A stretch of 64,000 nt of DNA from Shinella sp. PSBB067 (GTDB lineage: Bacteria; Pseudomonadota; Alphaproteobacteria; Rhizobiales; Rhizobiaceae): the NCBI RefSeq assembly GCF_016839145.1, contig NZ_CP069303.1:1984001-2048000 (forward strand), written 5' to 3'. Shown here in pieces: positions 10,738-19,725 of the stretch. How positions within the stretch are numbered: the stretch's first letter is position 1; each line of letters begins with the position of its first letter. The notes below the pieces were generated by a model that saw only the letters and a program-made list of their open reading frames with translations, had not been told where the DNA came from and did not search any database. The translations under genes and the position numbers were made by a program.

Positions 10738-12798
10738 ATGACCCGCTCCCTCGACCGCCTCATCCGCCCCAAATCCATCGCCGTCTTCGGCGGCAAGGAA
10801 GCCCGGCGTGTCATCCACCAGTGCGACAAGATGGGCTTTTCCGGCGAGATCTGGCCGGTGCACCCCCGCGAGGACGAAATCCTCGGCCGCAAATGCTACC
10901 GCTCGGTCGCAGACCTTCCCGCCGCACCGGACGCCTCCTTCGTCGGCGTCAACCGCGAGCTCACCATCGGCATCATCCGCGATCTCTCCGCGCGCGGCGC
11001 GGGCGGCGCGGTCTGCTACGCCTCGGGCTTCCGCGAGGCCGTCAGCGAGCTTGCCGACGGCGACGACCTGCAGAAGGCGCTGGTGGAGGCGGCCGGCGAC
11101 ATGCCGATCCTCGGCCCCAATTGCTACGGCTTCATCAACATGCTGGATGGCGCCCTGCTCTGGCCCGACCAGCACGGCATGCTGCGCATCGAGAAGGGCG
11201 TCGCCGTCCTCACACAATCCTCCAACATCGCCTGCAACGTCTCCATGCAGCAGCGCGGCCTGCCGCTCGCCTATATCCTGACGGCCGGCAACCAGGCGCA
11301 GACCGGCCTTGCCGACCTCGCCTACGCGGTCCTCGAAGACCCGCGCGTCACCGCCGTCGGCCTGCATATCGAGGGCTTCGACAGCCTCGCCTCGCTGGAG
11401 CGCCTCGGCCTGCGCGCCCGCGAACTGAAAAAGCCCGTCGTCACGCTGAAGGTCGGCAAGTCGGAACAGGCGCAGCTTGCCACCGTCTCGCACACCGCCT
11501 CGCTCGCTGGCAACGACGCCGTCTCCTCGGCGCTGCTCGCCCGCCTCGGCATCGGCCGCGTCGAGACCCTGCCGGAACTGCTGGAAACGCTGAAGCTGCT
11601 GCACATCGCCGGCCCCCTGCCGAGCCGCGACATCTCCTCCATGTCCTGCTCGGGCGGCGAGGCCTCGCTGATGGCGGATGCCGGCGTGAAGCGGAAGGTC
11701 GTCTACCGCGACCTGAAGCCGGAGCAGCGCCAGCCGCTGCGCGAAACGCTCGGCCAGATGGTGACGATCTCCAACCCGCTCGACTACCACACCTTCGTCT
11801 GGGGTAACCGCGAGAAGCAGACCGCCGCCTTCACCACGATGATGCAGGGCGGCTACGCGCTGAACCTCGTCGTCCTCGATTTCCCCCGCCTCGACCGCTG
11901 CGACGCGGCCGACTGGATCACCACCTGCGAGGCCCTCATCGACGCCGCGCGCGCGACCGGAGAAAATGCCGGCATCGTCGCCAGCATGGGCGAGAACCTG
12001 CCGGAGGAGACCGCCGAGATGCTGATGCGCAACGGCGTCGTCCCCTTCTACGGCATCGAGGAGGCCCTTGCCGCCGCGGAGGCTGCCGCCGGCATCGGCG
12101 AAGCCTGGTCGCAGCCCCTTCCCGCCCCGCTGCTCAAGGCCCCGGCCGGCGAAGGCGAGGCGATCACGCTCACCGAGCACGAGGCCAAGCAGGCCCTCGC
12201 CGCCCACGGCCTGCCCGTGCCGAAGGGCCTGACCGCCGCAACGGCGGAAGCCGCCGCCGAGGCTGCCGAAACGCTCGGCTTTCCCGTCGTGCTCAAAGGC
12301 CTTGGCGTTGCGCACAAGACGGAAGCCGGCGCGGTCAAGCTCAACCTCGCCAGCCGCGAGATCGTCCTCGATGCAGCAAGGGCCATGGCCGGCGTCGCCT
12401 CGGGTTTCCTCGTGGAAAGGATGGTGGGCAGGCCGGTCGCCGAGCTCATCGTCGGCGCGATGCGCGATCCCGTCGCCGGCCCGGTGCTCACCGTCGGCGC
12501 GGGCGGCATCCTCGTCGAACTGCTGGAGGATTCGGCGATCCTGACCCTGCCGACCGACGAGAAGGCGATCCGCGCGGCGATCTCCGGCCTCAAGGTCGCC
12601 AGGCTCCTCGCCGGTTATCGCGGCGGAGCGAGGGGCGATATGGACGCCCTTGTCGCCGCCGTCGCATCGGCGGCATCCTATGTCGTTCCAAACGCTTCAA
12701 TAATCGAAGAACTTGACATTAATCCTATAATGGTGCTGCCCGCCGGCGACGGTGTCGTCGCGGCCGACGCCCTGATCCGTCTGAGGAAAAACCCATGA
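10738..12798 (+). CDS. ADP-forming acyl-CoA synthetase (probable carnitine/gamma-butyrobetaine CoA ligase)
   Basis: A 686-residue NDP-forming acyl-CoA ligase. Residues about 1-460 carry the CoA-binding and CoA-ligase domains (SIAVFGG near the N-terminus; His252 in ATVSHTASLAGND is the candidate phospho-histidine). Residues about 470-686 form an ATP-grasp domain (EAKQALAAHGLPVPKG, FPVVLKGLGVAHKTEAGAV). It would activate a carboxylic acid with CoA in the cytoplasm. Next to a butyrobetainyl-CoA dehydrogenase-like gene and a CaiD-like hydratase, the likely substrates are carnitine, crotonobetaine or gamma-butyrobetaine. GGAG lies 7 bp before the ATG. The stop overlaps the next start (ATGA). Confidence 0.85.
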   Translation: MTRSLDRLIRPKSIAVFGGKEARRVIHQCDKMGFSGEIWPVHPREDEILGRKCYRSVADLPAAPDASFVGVNRELTIGIIRDLSARGAGGAVCYASGFREAVSELADGDDLQKALVEAAGDMPILGPNCYGFINMLDGALLWPDQHGMLRIEKGVAVLTQSSNIACNVSMQQRGLPLAYILTAGNQAQTGLADLAYAVLEDPRVTAVGLHIEGFDSLASLERLGLRARELKKPVVTLKVGKSEQAQLATVSHTASLAGNDAVSSALLARLGIGRVETLPELLETLKLLHIAGPLPSRDISSMSCSGGEASLMADAGVKRKVVYRDLKPEQRQPLRETLGQMVTISNPLDYHTFVWGNREKQTAAFTTMMQGGYALNLVVLDFPRLDRCDAADWITTCEALIDAARATGENAGIVASMGENLPEETAEMLMRNGVVPFYGIEEALAAAEAAAGIGEAWSQPLPAPLLKAPAGEGEAITLTEHEAKQALAAHGLPVPKGLTAATAEAAAEAAETLGFPVVLKGLGVAHKTEAGAVKLNLASREIVLDAARAMAGVASGFLVERMVGRPVAELIVGAMRDPVAGPVLTVGAGGILVELLEDSAILTLPTDEKAIRAAISGLKVARLLAGYRGGARGDMDALVAAVASAASYVVPNASIIEELDINPIMVLPAGDGVVAADALIRLRKNP

Positions 12799-13577
12799 CC
12801 GGACCGATAAGACAGCGCCGCGAAGGCGGCATCCTCGAAGTCACGATCGATCGTCCCAAGGCGAACGCCATCGATCTTGCGACCAGCCGCGTCATGGGCA
12901 GGATCTTTGCCGATTTCCGCGACGACGAGACCCTGCGCGTCGCCATCATCACCGGGGCAGGAGAAAAATTCTTCTGTCCGGGATGGGACCTCAAGGCCGC
13001 CGCCGCCGGCGACGCCGTGGACGGCGACTACGGCATCGGCGGCTTCGGCGGCATGCAGGAACTGCGCGACCTCAACAAGCCGATCATCGCGGCGGTCAAC
13101 GGCATCTGCTGCGGCGGCGGGCTGGAGATCGCGCTCTCCACCGACCTGATTCTCGCCGCCGAGCACGCGACCTTCGCCCTGCCGGAAATCCGCTCCGGCA
13201 CCGTGGCGGATGCCGCCTCGATCAAGCTGCCGAAGCGCATTCCCTACCACATCGCCATGGACATGCTGCTGACCGGCCGCTGGCTGGATGTCGAGGAGGC
13301 CCACCGCTGGGGTTTCGTCAACGAGATCCTGCCGGCGGACAGGCTCATGGAGCGGGCCTGGGACCTGGCGCGCCTGCTCGAAAGCGGCCCGCCGCTCGTC
13401 TACGCCGCCATCAAGGAGGTCGTGCGCGCCGCCGAGGGCGAGGCCTTCCAGACGACGATGAACAGGATCACCAGGCGGCAGTTCCGCACGGTCGACATTC
13501 TCTATTCCAGCGAGGACCAGCTCGAAGGCGCGCGCGCCTTCGCGGAAAAGCGCGACCCCGTCTGGAAGGGACGTTGA
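12795..13577 (+). CDS. caiD: Enoyl-CoA hydratase family, probable crotonobetainyl-CoA hydratase/carnitinyl-CoA dehydratase
   Basis: 260 residues, typical crotonase length. Oxyanion-hole segments are GEKFFCPGWDLKA (about 55-67) and NGICCGGGLEIALSTDLILA (about 101-120), with LPEIRSGTVADAAS carrying the likely active-site acids. It would interconvert carnitinyl-CoA and crotonobetainyl-CoA, connecting the gamma-butyrobetaine branch to carnitine. It is translationally coupled to the acyl-CoA synthetase. A GC-rich hairpin (arms 13583-13589 and 13596-13602) follows the stop but lacks a good T-run. The name rests on resemblance to CaiD and on neighbourhood; other hydratase activities cannot be excluded. 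Confidence 0.83.
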   Translation: MTGPIRQRREGGILEVTIDRPKANAIDLATSRVMGRIFADFRDDETLRVAIITGAGEKFFCPGWDLKAAAAGDAVDGDYGIGGFGGMQELRDLNKPIIAAVNGICCGGGLEIALSTDLILAAEHATFALPEIRSGTVADAASIKLPKRIPYHIAMDMLLTGRWLDVEEAHRWGFVNEILPADRLMERAWDLARLLESGPPLVYAAIKEVVRAAEGEAFQTTMNRITRRQFRTVDILYSSEDQLEGARAFAEKRDPVWKGR

Positions 13578-13818
13578 GGACGACGCGCCGCATCAGGCGC
13601 GTTGCTCGACAGTATTGGAATCTCAAGGCCGCCCGCTTGGAGGCGGCTTGTGGAAAACAGGCCGCGGGGCGGTGGAAAAAGGAGGGGTAAGAAAGACGTG
13701 AAAGCGCCGGCGCCAGCATAAAAGCCGCCCGCACGGTTGCCTTGGAGGCAAAAAACAGAAATTCTGCCAATCATAACGACAAATGCCCACCACAGGGCCA
13801 GCAAAAGGGAACAGGGGA

Positions 13819-15408
13819 ATGACTGATTACACCAGATACCTCACCGGCCAGGTCACGCTAGGCAAGATGAACCGCCGCGAGTTCATGGGCCGCGCCGCCG
13901 CCTTCGGCATCACGCTCGCCGCCGCCGGCACGCTGTTCGACACCGCCGCCAGGGCCCAGGAGCCCAAGCGCGGCGGCAACCTCAAGCTCGGCCTGGAAGG
14001 CGCCGCCGCCACGGACTCCAAGGACCCGGCCAAGGCCCTCTCGCAGTTCATGTTCGTCGTCGGCCGCAACTGGGGCGACATGCTGGTCGAATCCGAGCCG
14101 CTGACCGGCCAGCCCGTGCCGGCGCTCGCCGAATCCTGGGAGCCGTCCGCCGACGCCTCCACCTGGACCTTCACCATCCGCAAGGGCGTGAAATTCCACG
14201 ACGGCAAGGAACTGACCGTCGACGACGTCATCAAGACCCTGCAGCGCCACACCGACGAGAAGTCGGAGTCGGGCGCGCTCGGCGTGATGAAATCGATCAA
14301 GGAGATCAAGGCCGACGGCGACAAGCTGGTGCTCGTGCTGACGGAAGGCAACGCCGACCTGCCGCTGCTCCTCACCGACTACCACCTCGTCATCCAGCCG
14401 AATGGCGGCCTCGACGACCCGAACGCCATGATCGGCACCGGCCCCTACAAGGTGACGAGCTTCGAGGCCGGCGTGCGCGCCACCTTCGAGCGCAACAAGG
14501 ACGACTGGCGCCAGGACCGCGGCTTCGTCGACACGATCGAGATGATCGCGATGAACGACGCCACGGCGCGCGTTGCCGCCCTCTCCTCCGGCCAGGTGCA
14601 CTACATCAACCGCGTCGACCCGAAGACGGTCGATCTCCTCAAGCGCGCGCCGACGGTCGAGATCCTCTCCACCTCCGGCCGCGGCCATTACGTCTTCATC
14701 ATGCATTGCAACACGGCGCCGTTCGACAACAACGACCTGCGCATGGCGCTGAAATACGCCATGGACCGCGAGACGATGCTGGAGAAGGTGCTCGGCGGCT
14801 ACGGCAAGATCGGCAACGACTTCCCGATCAACGAGACCTATGCCCTCTTCCCGGAAGGCATCGAGCAGCGCGCCTACGACCCGGACAAGGCCGCCTTCCA
14901 CTACAAGAAGTCGGGCCACAGCGGCTCGGTGCTGCTGCGCACCTCCGACGTCGCCTTCCCGGGCGCCGTCGACGCCGCCGTCCTCTACCAGGAGAGCGCC
15001 AAGAAGGCCGGCATCGAGATCGAGGTCAAGCGCGAGCCGGGCGACGGCTACTGGTCGAACGTCTGGAACGTCCAGCCCTTCTCCACCTCCTACTGGGGCG
15101 GCCGCCCGACGCAGGACCAGATGTATTCCACCGCCTATCTCTCGACGGCGGACTGGAACGACACCCGCTTCCAGCGCGAGGACTTCGACAAGCTCCTGCT
15201 GGAAGCCCGCTCCGAGCTCGACGAGGCCAAGCGCAAGGACATGTACCGTACCATGGCCATGATGGTGCGTGACGAAGGCGGCCTGATCCTGCCGATGTTC
15301 AACGACTTCGTGAACGCCTGCGGGAAGAACGTGAAGGGCTACGTCCACGACATCGGCAACGACATGTCGAACGGCTATGTCGCAACCCGCGTGTGGCTCG
15401 ACGCCTGA
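13819..15408 (+). CDS. ABC importer substrate-binding protein, peptide/nickel family (SBP_bac_5), Tat-type leader
   Basis: 529 residues. The leader contains NRREFMGRAAAFG with twin arginines followed by a hydrophobic stretch ending AAARAQ (about residues 20-50), a likely Tat signal peptide for periplasmic export. The mature protein has the SBP_bac_5 layout (LAESWEPSADASTWTFTIRKG; MIGTGPYKVTSFEAG). It begins a five-domain importer operon with two permeases and a fused ATPase directly downstream. Position after the carnitine enzymes suggests a carnitine or related quaternary amine ligand, but this family more often binds peptides. A GGGGA site precedes the start, and a 241-bp gap upstream could hold a separate promoter. 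Confidence 0.9.
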   Translation: MTDYTRYLTGQVTLGKMNRREFMGRAAAFGITLAAAGTLFDTAARAQEPKRGGNLKLGLEGAAATDSKDPAKALSQFMFVVGRNWGDMLVESEPLTGQPVPALAESWEPSADASTWTFTIRKGVKFHDGKELTVDDVIKTLQRHTDEKSESGALGVMKSIKEIKADGDKLVLVLTEGNADLPLLLTDYHLVIQPNGGLDDPNAMIGTGPYKVTSFEAGVRATFERNKDDWRQDRGFVDTIEMIAMNDATARVAALSSGQVHYINRVDPKTVDLLKRAPTVEILSTSGRGHYVFIMHCNTAPFDNNDLRMALKYAMDRETMLEKVLGGYGKIGNDFPINETYALFPEGIEQRAYDPDKAAFHYKKSGHSGSVLLRTSDVAFPGAVDAAVLYQESAKKAGIEIEVKREPGDGYWSNVWNVQPFSTSYWGGRPTQDQMYSTAYLSTADWNDTRFQREDFDKLLLEARSELDEAKRKDMYRTMAMMVRDEGGLILPMFNDFVNACGKNVKGYVHDIGNDMSNGYVATRVWLDA

Positions 15409-16517
15409 TGACCGGCGGCGGACCGGCGCACGGTCCGGAGCTGACAGCAACGGCGGCTGCGGGGGATACCCCGCAGTCTGCCGGCGTTGCCGGGTCGGTT
15501 GCGTCCAGCGGAACCCCAGTCGTCGAAGGCGCGCCTTCGTTCTGGGCGAAATTCAGCAAGAGCAGTCCCCTCGTGGCGCTCATCCTGCAACGCCTTGCTC
15601 TCAGCGTGGCCTTGCTCTTCGCCGTGTCGCTGATGATCTTCGGCGGCGTGGAAGCCCTGCCCGGCGACTTCGCGACGACCTATCTCGGCCAGTCCGCAAC
15701 GCCCCAGGCCGTCGAGAACATCCGCAAGGACCTCGGCCTCGACCAGCCCGCCACAACCCGCTACTTCAAGTGGCTCGGCGGCGCCGTCCAGGGTGACTTC
15801 GGCAAGTCCTGGGCCTCGAAGCAATCGGTCAGCGAGCAGATCGGCAAGCGCCTCGGCAATTCGCTGTTCCTCGCCTTCTTCGCGGCGATCATATCGGTGC
15901 CGCTGGCCGTCGGCCTCGGTATGCTCGCGGTGCAATACCGCAACCGACTGCCGGACAAGATCATCAACGTCATCTCGCTTGCGGCGATCTCGCTTCCCGA
16001 GTTCTTCGTCGGCTACCTGCTGATCCTGTTCTTCGCCGTGCAGATGGGCGTCGCGACCTTCCCGGCGACGGTCTACGACAGCATGACGCTCGGCCAGCGC
16101 CTGTCCGCGATCGCGCTGCCGACCGCCACCCTCGTCCTCGTCGTGCTCGCCCACATGATGCGCATGACGCGGGCGGCGATCCTCAACGTCATGTCCTCGG
16201 CCTATGTCGAGACGGCCGAGCTCAAGGGCCTCAGCGGCATCCGGATCATCGCCAAGCATGCGGCGCCGAACGCCGTTGCCCCGGTCATCAACGTCATCGC
16301 ACTCAACCTTGCCTATCTCGTGGTGGGCGTCGTCGTCGTGGAGGTGGTCTTCGTCTATCCCGGCATGGGCCAGTACATGGTCGACGCCGTGACGGTGCGC
16401 GACATGCCGGTCGTGCAGGCCTGCGGCCTGATCTTCGCCGCCTTCTACATCTTCCTCAACATGTTCGCCGATATCCTCGCGATCGTCGCGAACCCCAGAT
16501 TGAGGCATCCGCGATGA
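15408..16517 (+). CDS. ABC importer permease (DppB/OppB type) with an extended N-terminus
   Basis: 369 residues. Before the first membrane segment (LALSVALLFAVSLMIFGGVE, about 60-80) lies a hydrophilic Gly/Ala-rich tail of some 55 residues, longer than in typical DppB proteins. Multiple membrane helices follow, with the EAA-type loop ETAELKGLSGIRIIAKHAAPN that contacts the ATPase. The start overlaps the binding-protein stop (TGATG). It pairs with the permease immediately downstream (ATGA overlap) to form the membrane channel of the importer. Confidence 0.9.
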   Translation: MTGGGPAHGPELTATAAAGDTPQSAGVAGSVASSGTPVVEGAPSFWAKFSKSSPLVALILQRLALSVALLFAVSLMIFGGVEALPGDFATTYLGQSATPQAVENIRKDLGLDQPATTRYFKWLGGAVQGDFGKSWASKQSVSEQIGKRLGNSLFLAFFAAIISVPLAVGLGMLAVQYRNRLPDKIINVISLAAISLPEFFVGYLLILFFAVQMGVATFPATVYDSMTLGQRLSAIALPTATLVLVVLAHMMRMTRAAILNVMSSAYVETAELKGLSGIRIIAKHAAPNAVAPVINVIALNLAYLVVGVVVVEVVFVYPGMGQYMVDAVTVRDMPVVQACGLIFAAFYIFLNMFADILAIVANPRLRHPR

Positions 16518-17341
16518 GACTTTCCACCATCCCCATCAGCGCATGGATCGGCATAATGGGCATCGTCCTCGCCCTCTTCTGCGCCCTCTTCGCCCCGCTC
16601 ATCGCCCCCTACGGCGAAAGCCAGATCGTCGGCTCCGTCTGGCAGCCGATGGGCGGCGACTACCTGCTCGGCACCGACAATCTCGGCCGCGACCTCTTCT
16701 CGCGGCTGATCTTCGGCGCCCGCACCACGATCTTCGTGGCGCTGGCGGCGACCGTGCTCTCCTTCTCGCTCGGCATGCTGCTCTCCTTCTCGGCGGCGGT
16801 GACGGGCGGGCTCGTCGACCAGGCCTTCTCGCGCTTCAACGACCTGATGATGGCGATCCCCACGCTGATCTTCGCCCTCGTCGTACTGGCCGTGCTGCCG
16901 CAGCAGCTCTGGATCCTCATCCTCGTGATGGCAGTCCTCGATTCCACGCGCGTCTACCGCATCGGCCGCGCCGTGGCGCTCGACGTGGCGGTGATGGAAT
17001 TCGTGGAAGCGGCAAGGCTGCGCGGCGAAGGCACGGGCTGGATCATCTTCCGGGAGATCCTGCCCAACACGCTCTCGCCGCTGCTTGCCGAATTCGGCCT
17101 GCGCTTCGCCTTCTCGATCCTGTTCCTCTCCACCCTCTCCTTCCTCGGCCTCGGCATCCAGCCACCGGCCGCCGACTGGGGCGGCATGGTGAAGGACAAC
17201 AAGGACGGCATCATCTTCGGCATCTCCGCCGCCCTCATTCCGGGCGGCGCCATCGCGGGGCTGGCCATCTGCGTCAACCTCGTCGTCGACTGGCTGATGA
17301 AACGCACCTCGAGCCTCAAGGGGGGACGCGGCGATGCCTGA
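16514..17341 (+). CDS. ABC importer permease (DppC/OppC type)
   Basis: 275 residues with an N-terminal membrane helix (WIGIMGIVLALFCALFAPLI), the family motif GTDNLGRDLFSRLIFGAR at about 54-71 and the cytoplasmic EAA loop EAARLRGEGTGWIIFREILPN. It partners the preceding permease and is coupled to it by a 4-bp overlap. Its stop overlaps the ATPase start by 8 bp. Function follows the operon: import of the solute captured by the peptide-type binding protein. Confidence 0.92.
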   Translation: MRLSTIPISAWIGIMGIVLALFCALFAPLIAPYGESQIVGSVWQPMGGDYLLGTDNLGRDLFSRLIFGARTTIFVALAATVLSFSLGMLLSFSAAVTGGLVDQAFSRFNDLMMAIPTLIFALVVLAVLPQQLWILILVMAVLDSTRVYRIGRAVALDVAVMEFVEAARLRGEGTGWIIFREILPNTLSPLLAEFGLRFAFSILFLSTLSFLGLGIQPPAADWGGMVKDNKDGIIFGISAALIPGGAIAGLAICVNLVVDWLMKRTSSLKGGRGDA

Positions 17342-18965
17342 TCTTCTTTCCGTCCGCAATCTCAGGATCGAGGCGACCAGCTATCCACCGGGCGAACCGC
17401 CGAGAACCGTCACCCTCGTCGAAGGCGTGAACTTCGACGTCGAGAAGGGCAAGGTGCTCGGCCTCATCGGCGAATCGGGTGCCGGCAAGTCCACCATCGG
17501 CCTCACCGCGCTCGCCTACGGGCGCGGCGGAGTGCGCATCACCGGCGGCGAGGTGAAGCTCAACGGCGAGGACCTCCTGAAGCTCTCGCCCTCGGGCATC
17601 CGCAAGGTGCGCGGCGCGAAGGTCTGCTACGTCGCCCAGTCGGCGGCCGCGGCCTTCAACCCCGCCCACCGGCTCGGCGAGCAGGTGATCGAGGCCTCGC
17701 TGAAACACGGCATCATGAGCCGTGTGGAAGCGGAAAAGCGCGCGCTCTACCTCTTCAAGGTGCTCGGCCTGCCGAACCCGGAAACCTTCGGCCAGCGCTA
17801 TCCGCACCAGGTCTCAGGCGGCCAGCTCCAGCGCGCCATGACCGCCATGGCGCTCTGCCCCAATCCCGAGCTCATCGTCTTCGACGAGCCGACGACCGCT
17901 TTGGACGTGACGACGCAGATCGACGTGCTCGCCGCCATCAAGCACGCCATCGAGGAGACCCACACGGCCGCGATCTACATCACCCACGACCTTGCCGTCG
18001 TGGCGCAGATCACCGACGACATCCTCGTGCTCCGCCACGGCAAGATGGTGGAATACGGCTCGGTGCAGCAGATCATCGAGGCGCCGACGCAGGACTATAC
18101 CCGTGCCCTCGTCAACGTGCGCGGCACCGGGCGGGACGAGGCGCCCGACCAGTCGGACACGCTGCTCAAGGTGGAGAACGTCACCGCCGGCTATTCCAAC
18201 GGCTTCAAGGTGCTGCAGGACGTCTCGCTCCACCTGCCGAAGGGGCAGACGCTGGCGGTGGTGGGCGAATCCGGCTCGGGCAAGTCCACCCTCGCCCGCG
18301 TCATCACCGGCCTCCTGCCGCCGCAGGAGGGCACGATCAGCTTCGACGGCAAGACCCTGCCGAAGGCGCTCAAGGGCCGGTCGAACGACGAGCTGCGCCG
18401 CATCCAGATGATCTACCAGATGGCCGACACCGCGATGAATCCGCGCCAGACGGTGCGCGACATCATCGGCCGCCCCCTCACCTTCTATTACGGCCTGCGC
18501 GGCCGGGAGAAGACCGAGCGGGTGAAGGAGCTGCTGGAGCAGATCGAGATGGGCGGCCGCTTCGCCGATCGTTACCCGGCCGAGCTCTCCGGCGGCCAGA
18601 AGCAGCGCGTCGCCATCGCAAGGGCGCTGGCGGCCAAGCCCGAACTCATCCTCTGCGACGAGCCGACCTCCGCGCTCGACCCGCTGGTGGCCGAGGGCAT
18701 CCTGAAGCTTCTCCTGAAGCTTCAGGAGGAAACTCATGTCTCCTACATGTTCATCACCCACGACATCGCCATCGTGCGAGCCATCGCCGACAGCGTGGCC
18801 GTGATGCACCGGGGACGCCTCGTGCGCTTCGGGCCCAAGTCGAAGGTGCTCTCGCCGCCCTTCGACGACTATACGGACCTGCTCCTGAAATCCGTTCCCG
18901 AAATGGAGATCGGCTGGCTGGAGCGGGTGCTGACGACGCGGCGCATGGAAAGCGCCGGCAACTGA
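17334..18965 (+). CDS. Fused two-domain ABC importer ATPase (DppD-DppF type)
   Basis: 543 residues containing two complete nucleotide-binding domains. The first has Walker A GESGAGKST (about 46-54), signature SGGQLQRAM and Walker B LIVFDEPT. The second, from about 275, has GESGSGKST, SGGQKQRVA and LILCDEPTS. Peptide-type importers often use two separate ATPases; here both are on one chain, a common fusion in proteobacteria. It energises the permease pair upstream. GGGGGA sits before the ATG. A strong hairpin terminator follows the stop and closes the carnitine/importer locus. Confidence 0.93.
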   Translation: MPDLLSVRNLRIEATSYPPGEPPRTVTLVEGVNFDVEKGKVLGLIGESGAGKSTIGLTALAYGRGGVRITGGEVKLNGEDLLKLSPSGIRKVRGAKVCYVAQSAAAAFNPAHRLGEQVIEASLKHGIMSRVEAEKRALYLFKVLGLPNPETFGQRYPHQVSGGQLQRAMTAMALCPNPELIVFDEPTTALDVTTQIDVLAAIKHAIEETHTAAIYITHDLAVVAQITDDILVLRHGKMVEYGSVQQIIEAPTQDYTRALVNVRGTGRDEAPDQSDTLLKVENVTAGYSNGFKVLQDVSLHLPKGQTLAVVGESGSGKSTLARVITGLLPPQEGTISFDGKTLPKALKGRSNDELRRIQMIYQMADTAMNPRQTVRDIIGRPLTFYYGLRGREKTERVKELLEQIEMGGRFADRYPAELSGGQKQRVAIARALAAKPELILCDEPTSALDPLVAEGILKLLLKLQEETHVSYMFITHDIAIVRAIADSVAVMHRGRLVRFGPKSKVLSPPFDDYTDLLLKSVPEMEIGWLERVLTTRRMESAGN

Positions 18966-19290
18966 CGAACGCGGGCGGCCGAGGCCGCCCGTTCTTTGTC
19001 GCGGCCCGGCCCGTCGGCCACCTTCGCCCCGCAGGCAGGGCGAAGGGATATGCATTTCCTCAAGCAATACGCATTCATGGGAACGTCCCGTCTGCCCACT
19101 TGCGACAGGGCGCTATCCCATATGGAATGCGGACCTTGCCGCCCCTCCTTCTCGCCCATGGGGAGAAGGGGATGGAAAAACGGCTTCCTTCCATGCGGGA
19201 ACCGGGCCAGGATGAGGCACATGCCTCAGGCGCAACCGCCTGCATGAAAATCACATCCCGGAGGTTCGGCTCGGGGAGGCCGGCAAGGCC
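18966..19290. other. Intergenic region with terminator and half palindromic repeat
   Basis: No gene is seen. It holds the terminator at 18972-18997 and one arm of the rhizobial palindrome (CCTTCTC/GAGAAGG hairpin, 19147-19169). The remainder shows no convincing promoter or coding frame; the gene to the right is on the minus strand and ends at 19291. Confidence 0.7.
18972..18997 (+). terminator. Rho-independent terminator after the importer ATPase
   Basis: A perfect 9-bp GC stem, CGGGCGGCC at 18972-18980 and GGCCGCCCG at 18983-18991, with a two-base loop, is followed by TTCTTTG. It lies 6 bp after the ATPase stop and probably ends the carnitine/importer transcript. Confidence 0.75.
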
Positions 19291-19725
19291 TCAGAGAACC
19301 GCCGGGCCGTCATCGCGCTTATTCTCAAGCGCCGCGCGCGACAGGGCACGCAGCGCCTCAAGCGCCCGGTCGGCATCCCGCTCCGGCACGAATATATGGT
19401 CGTGATGATAGCCGGCGACCACATTGGCGCTGATGCCCGCCTTCGTCAGCGCCGTGGCGAAGGCGGCCGTCAGCCCCACCGCCTCCAGCGAGGAGTGCAC
19501 GGTAAGCGTGATCATGCGCATCGGCGGGCTCGCCGCAAGGCCTTCCGCGGCCGCGGCCGGCAGGATCAGCGTCACGCCCTCCTCCTCCCGGAAAAGGCCG
19601 ACCGGCCCACGCGAAAGATGCGCCGCAAGATCGGCGGCCGGCACGCAGGCGTAGACGAAGGTTCCCGCTGCAAGCGCGGGCTCCATCGTCCTCAGCAGTT
19701 CGTCGAGATCGGTCAGGCCGCTCAT
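19291..19725 (-). CDS. ACT-domain protein (small ligand-binding)
   Basis: 144 residues resembling the family of stand-alone double ACT proteins (CASTOR/ACT_7 type). A first half contains GTFVYACVPAADLAAH and GLFREEEGVTLILP. A second half contains MRMITLTVHSSLEAVGLTAAFATAL and ISANVVAGYHHDHIFVPERDADRALEAL. Such proteins bind amino acids or act as small regulators in the cytoplasm. The ATG overlaps the stop of the esterase gene (ATGA), and a LysE-type exporter lies further upstream, so an amino-acid-related role is plausible. No enzymatic function can be assigned. Confidence 0.8.
   Translation of the reverse strand: MSGLTDLDELLRTMEPALAAGTFVYACVPAADLAAHLSRGPVGLFREEEGVTLILPAAAAEGLAASPPMRMITLTVHSSLEAVGLTAAFATALTKAGISANVVAGYHHDHIFVPERDADRALEALRALSRAALENKRDDGPAVL

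Noticed and set aside
13737..13751. Hairpin TTGCC/GGCAA followed by an A-run as a terminator
   Set aside because: The run is A on the plus strand where the neighbouring genes are transcribed, so it would not act as an intrinsic terminator for them; the stem is only 5 bp.
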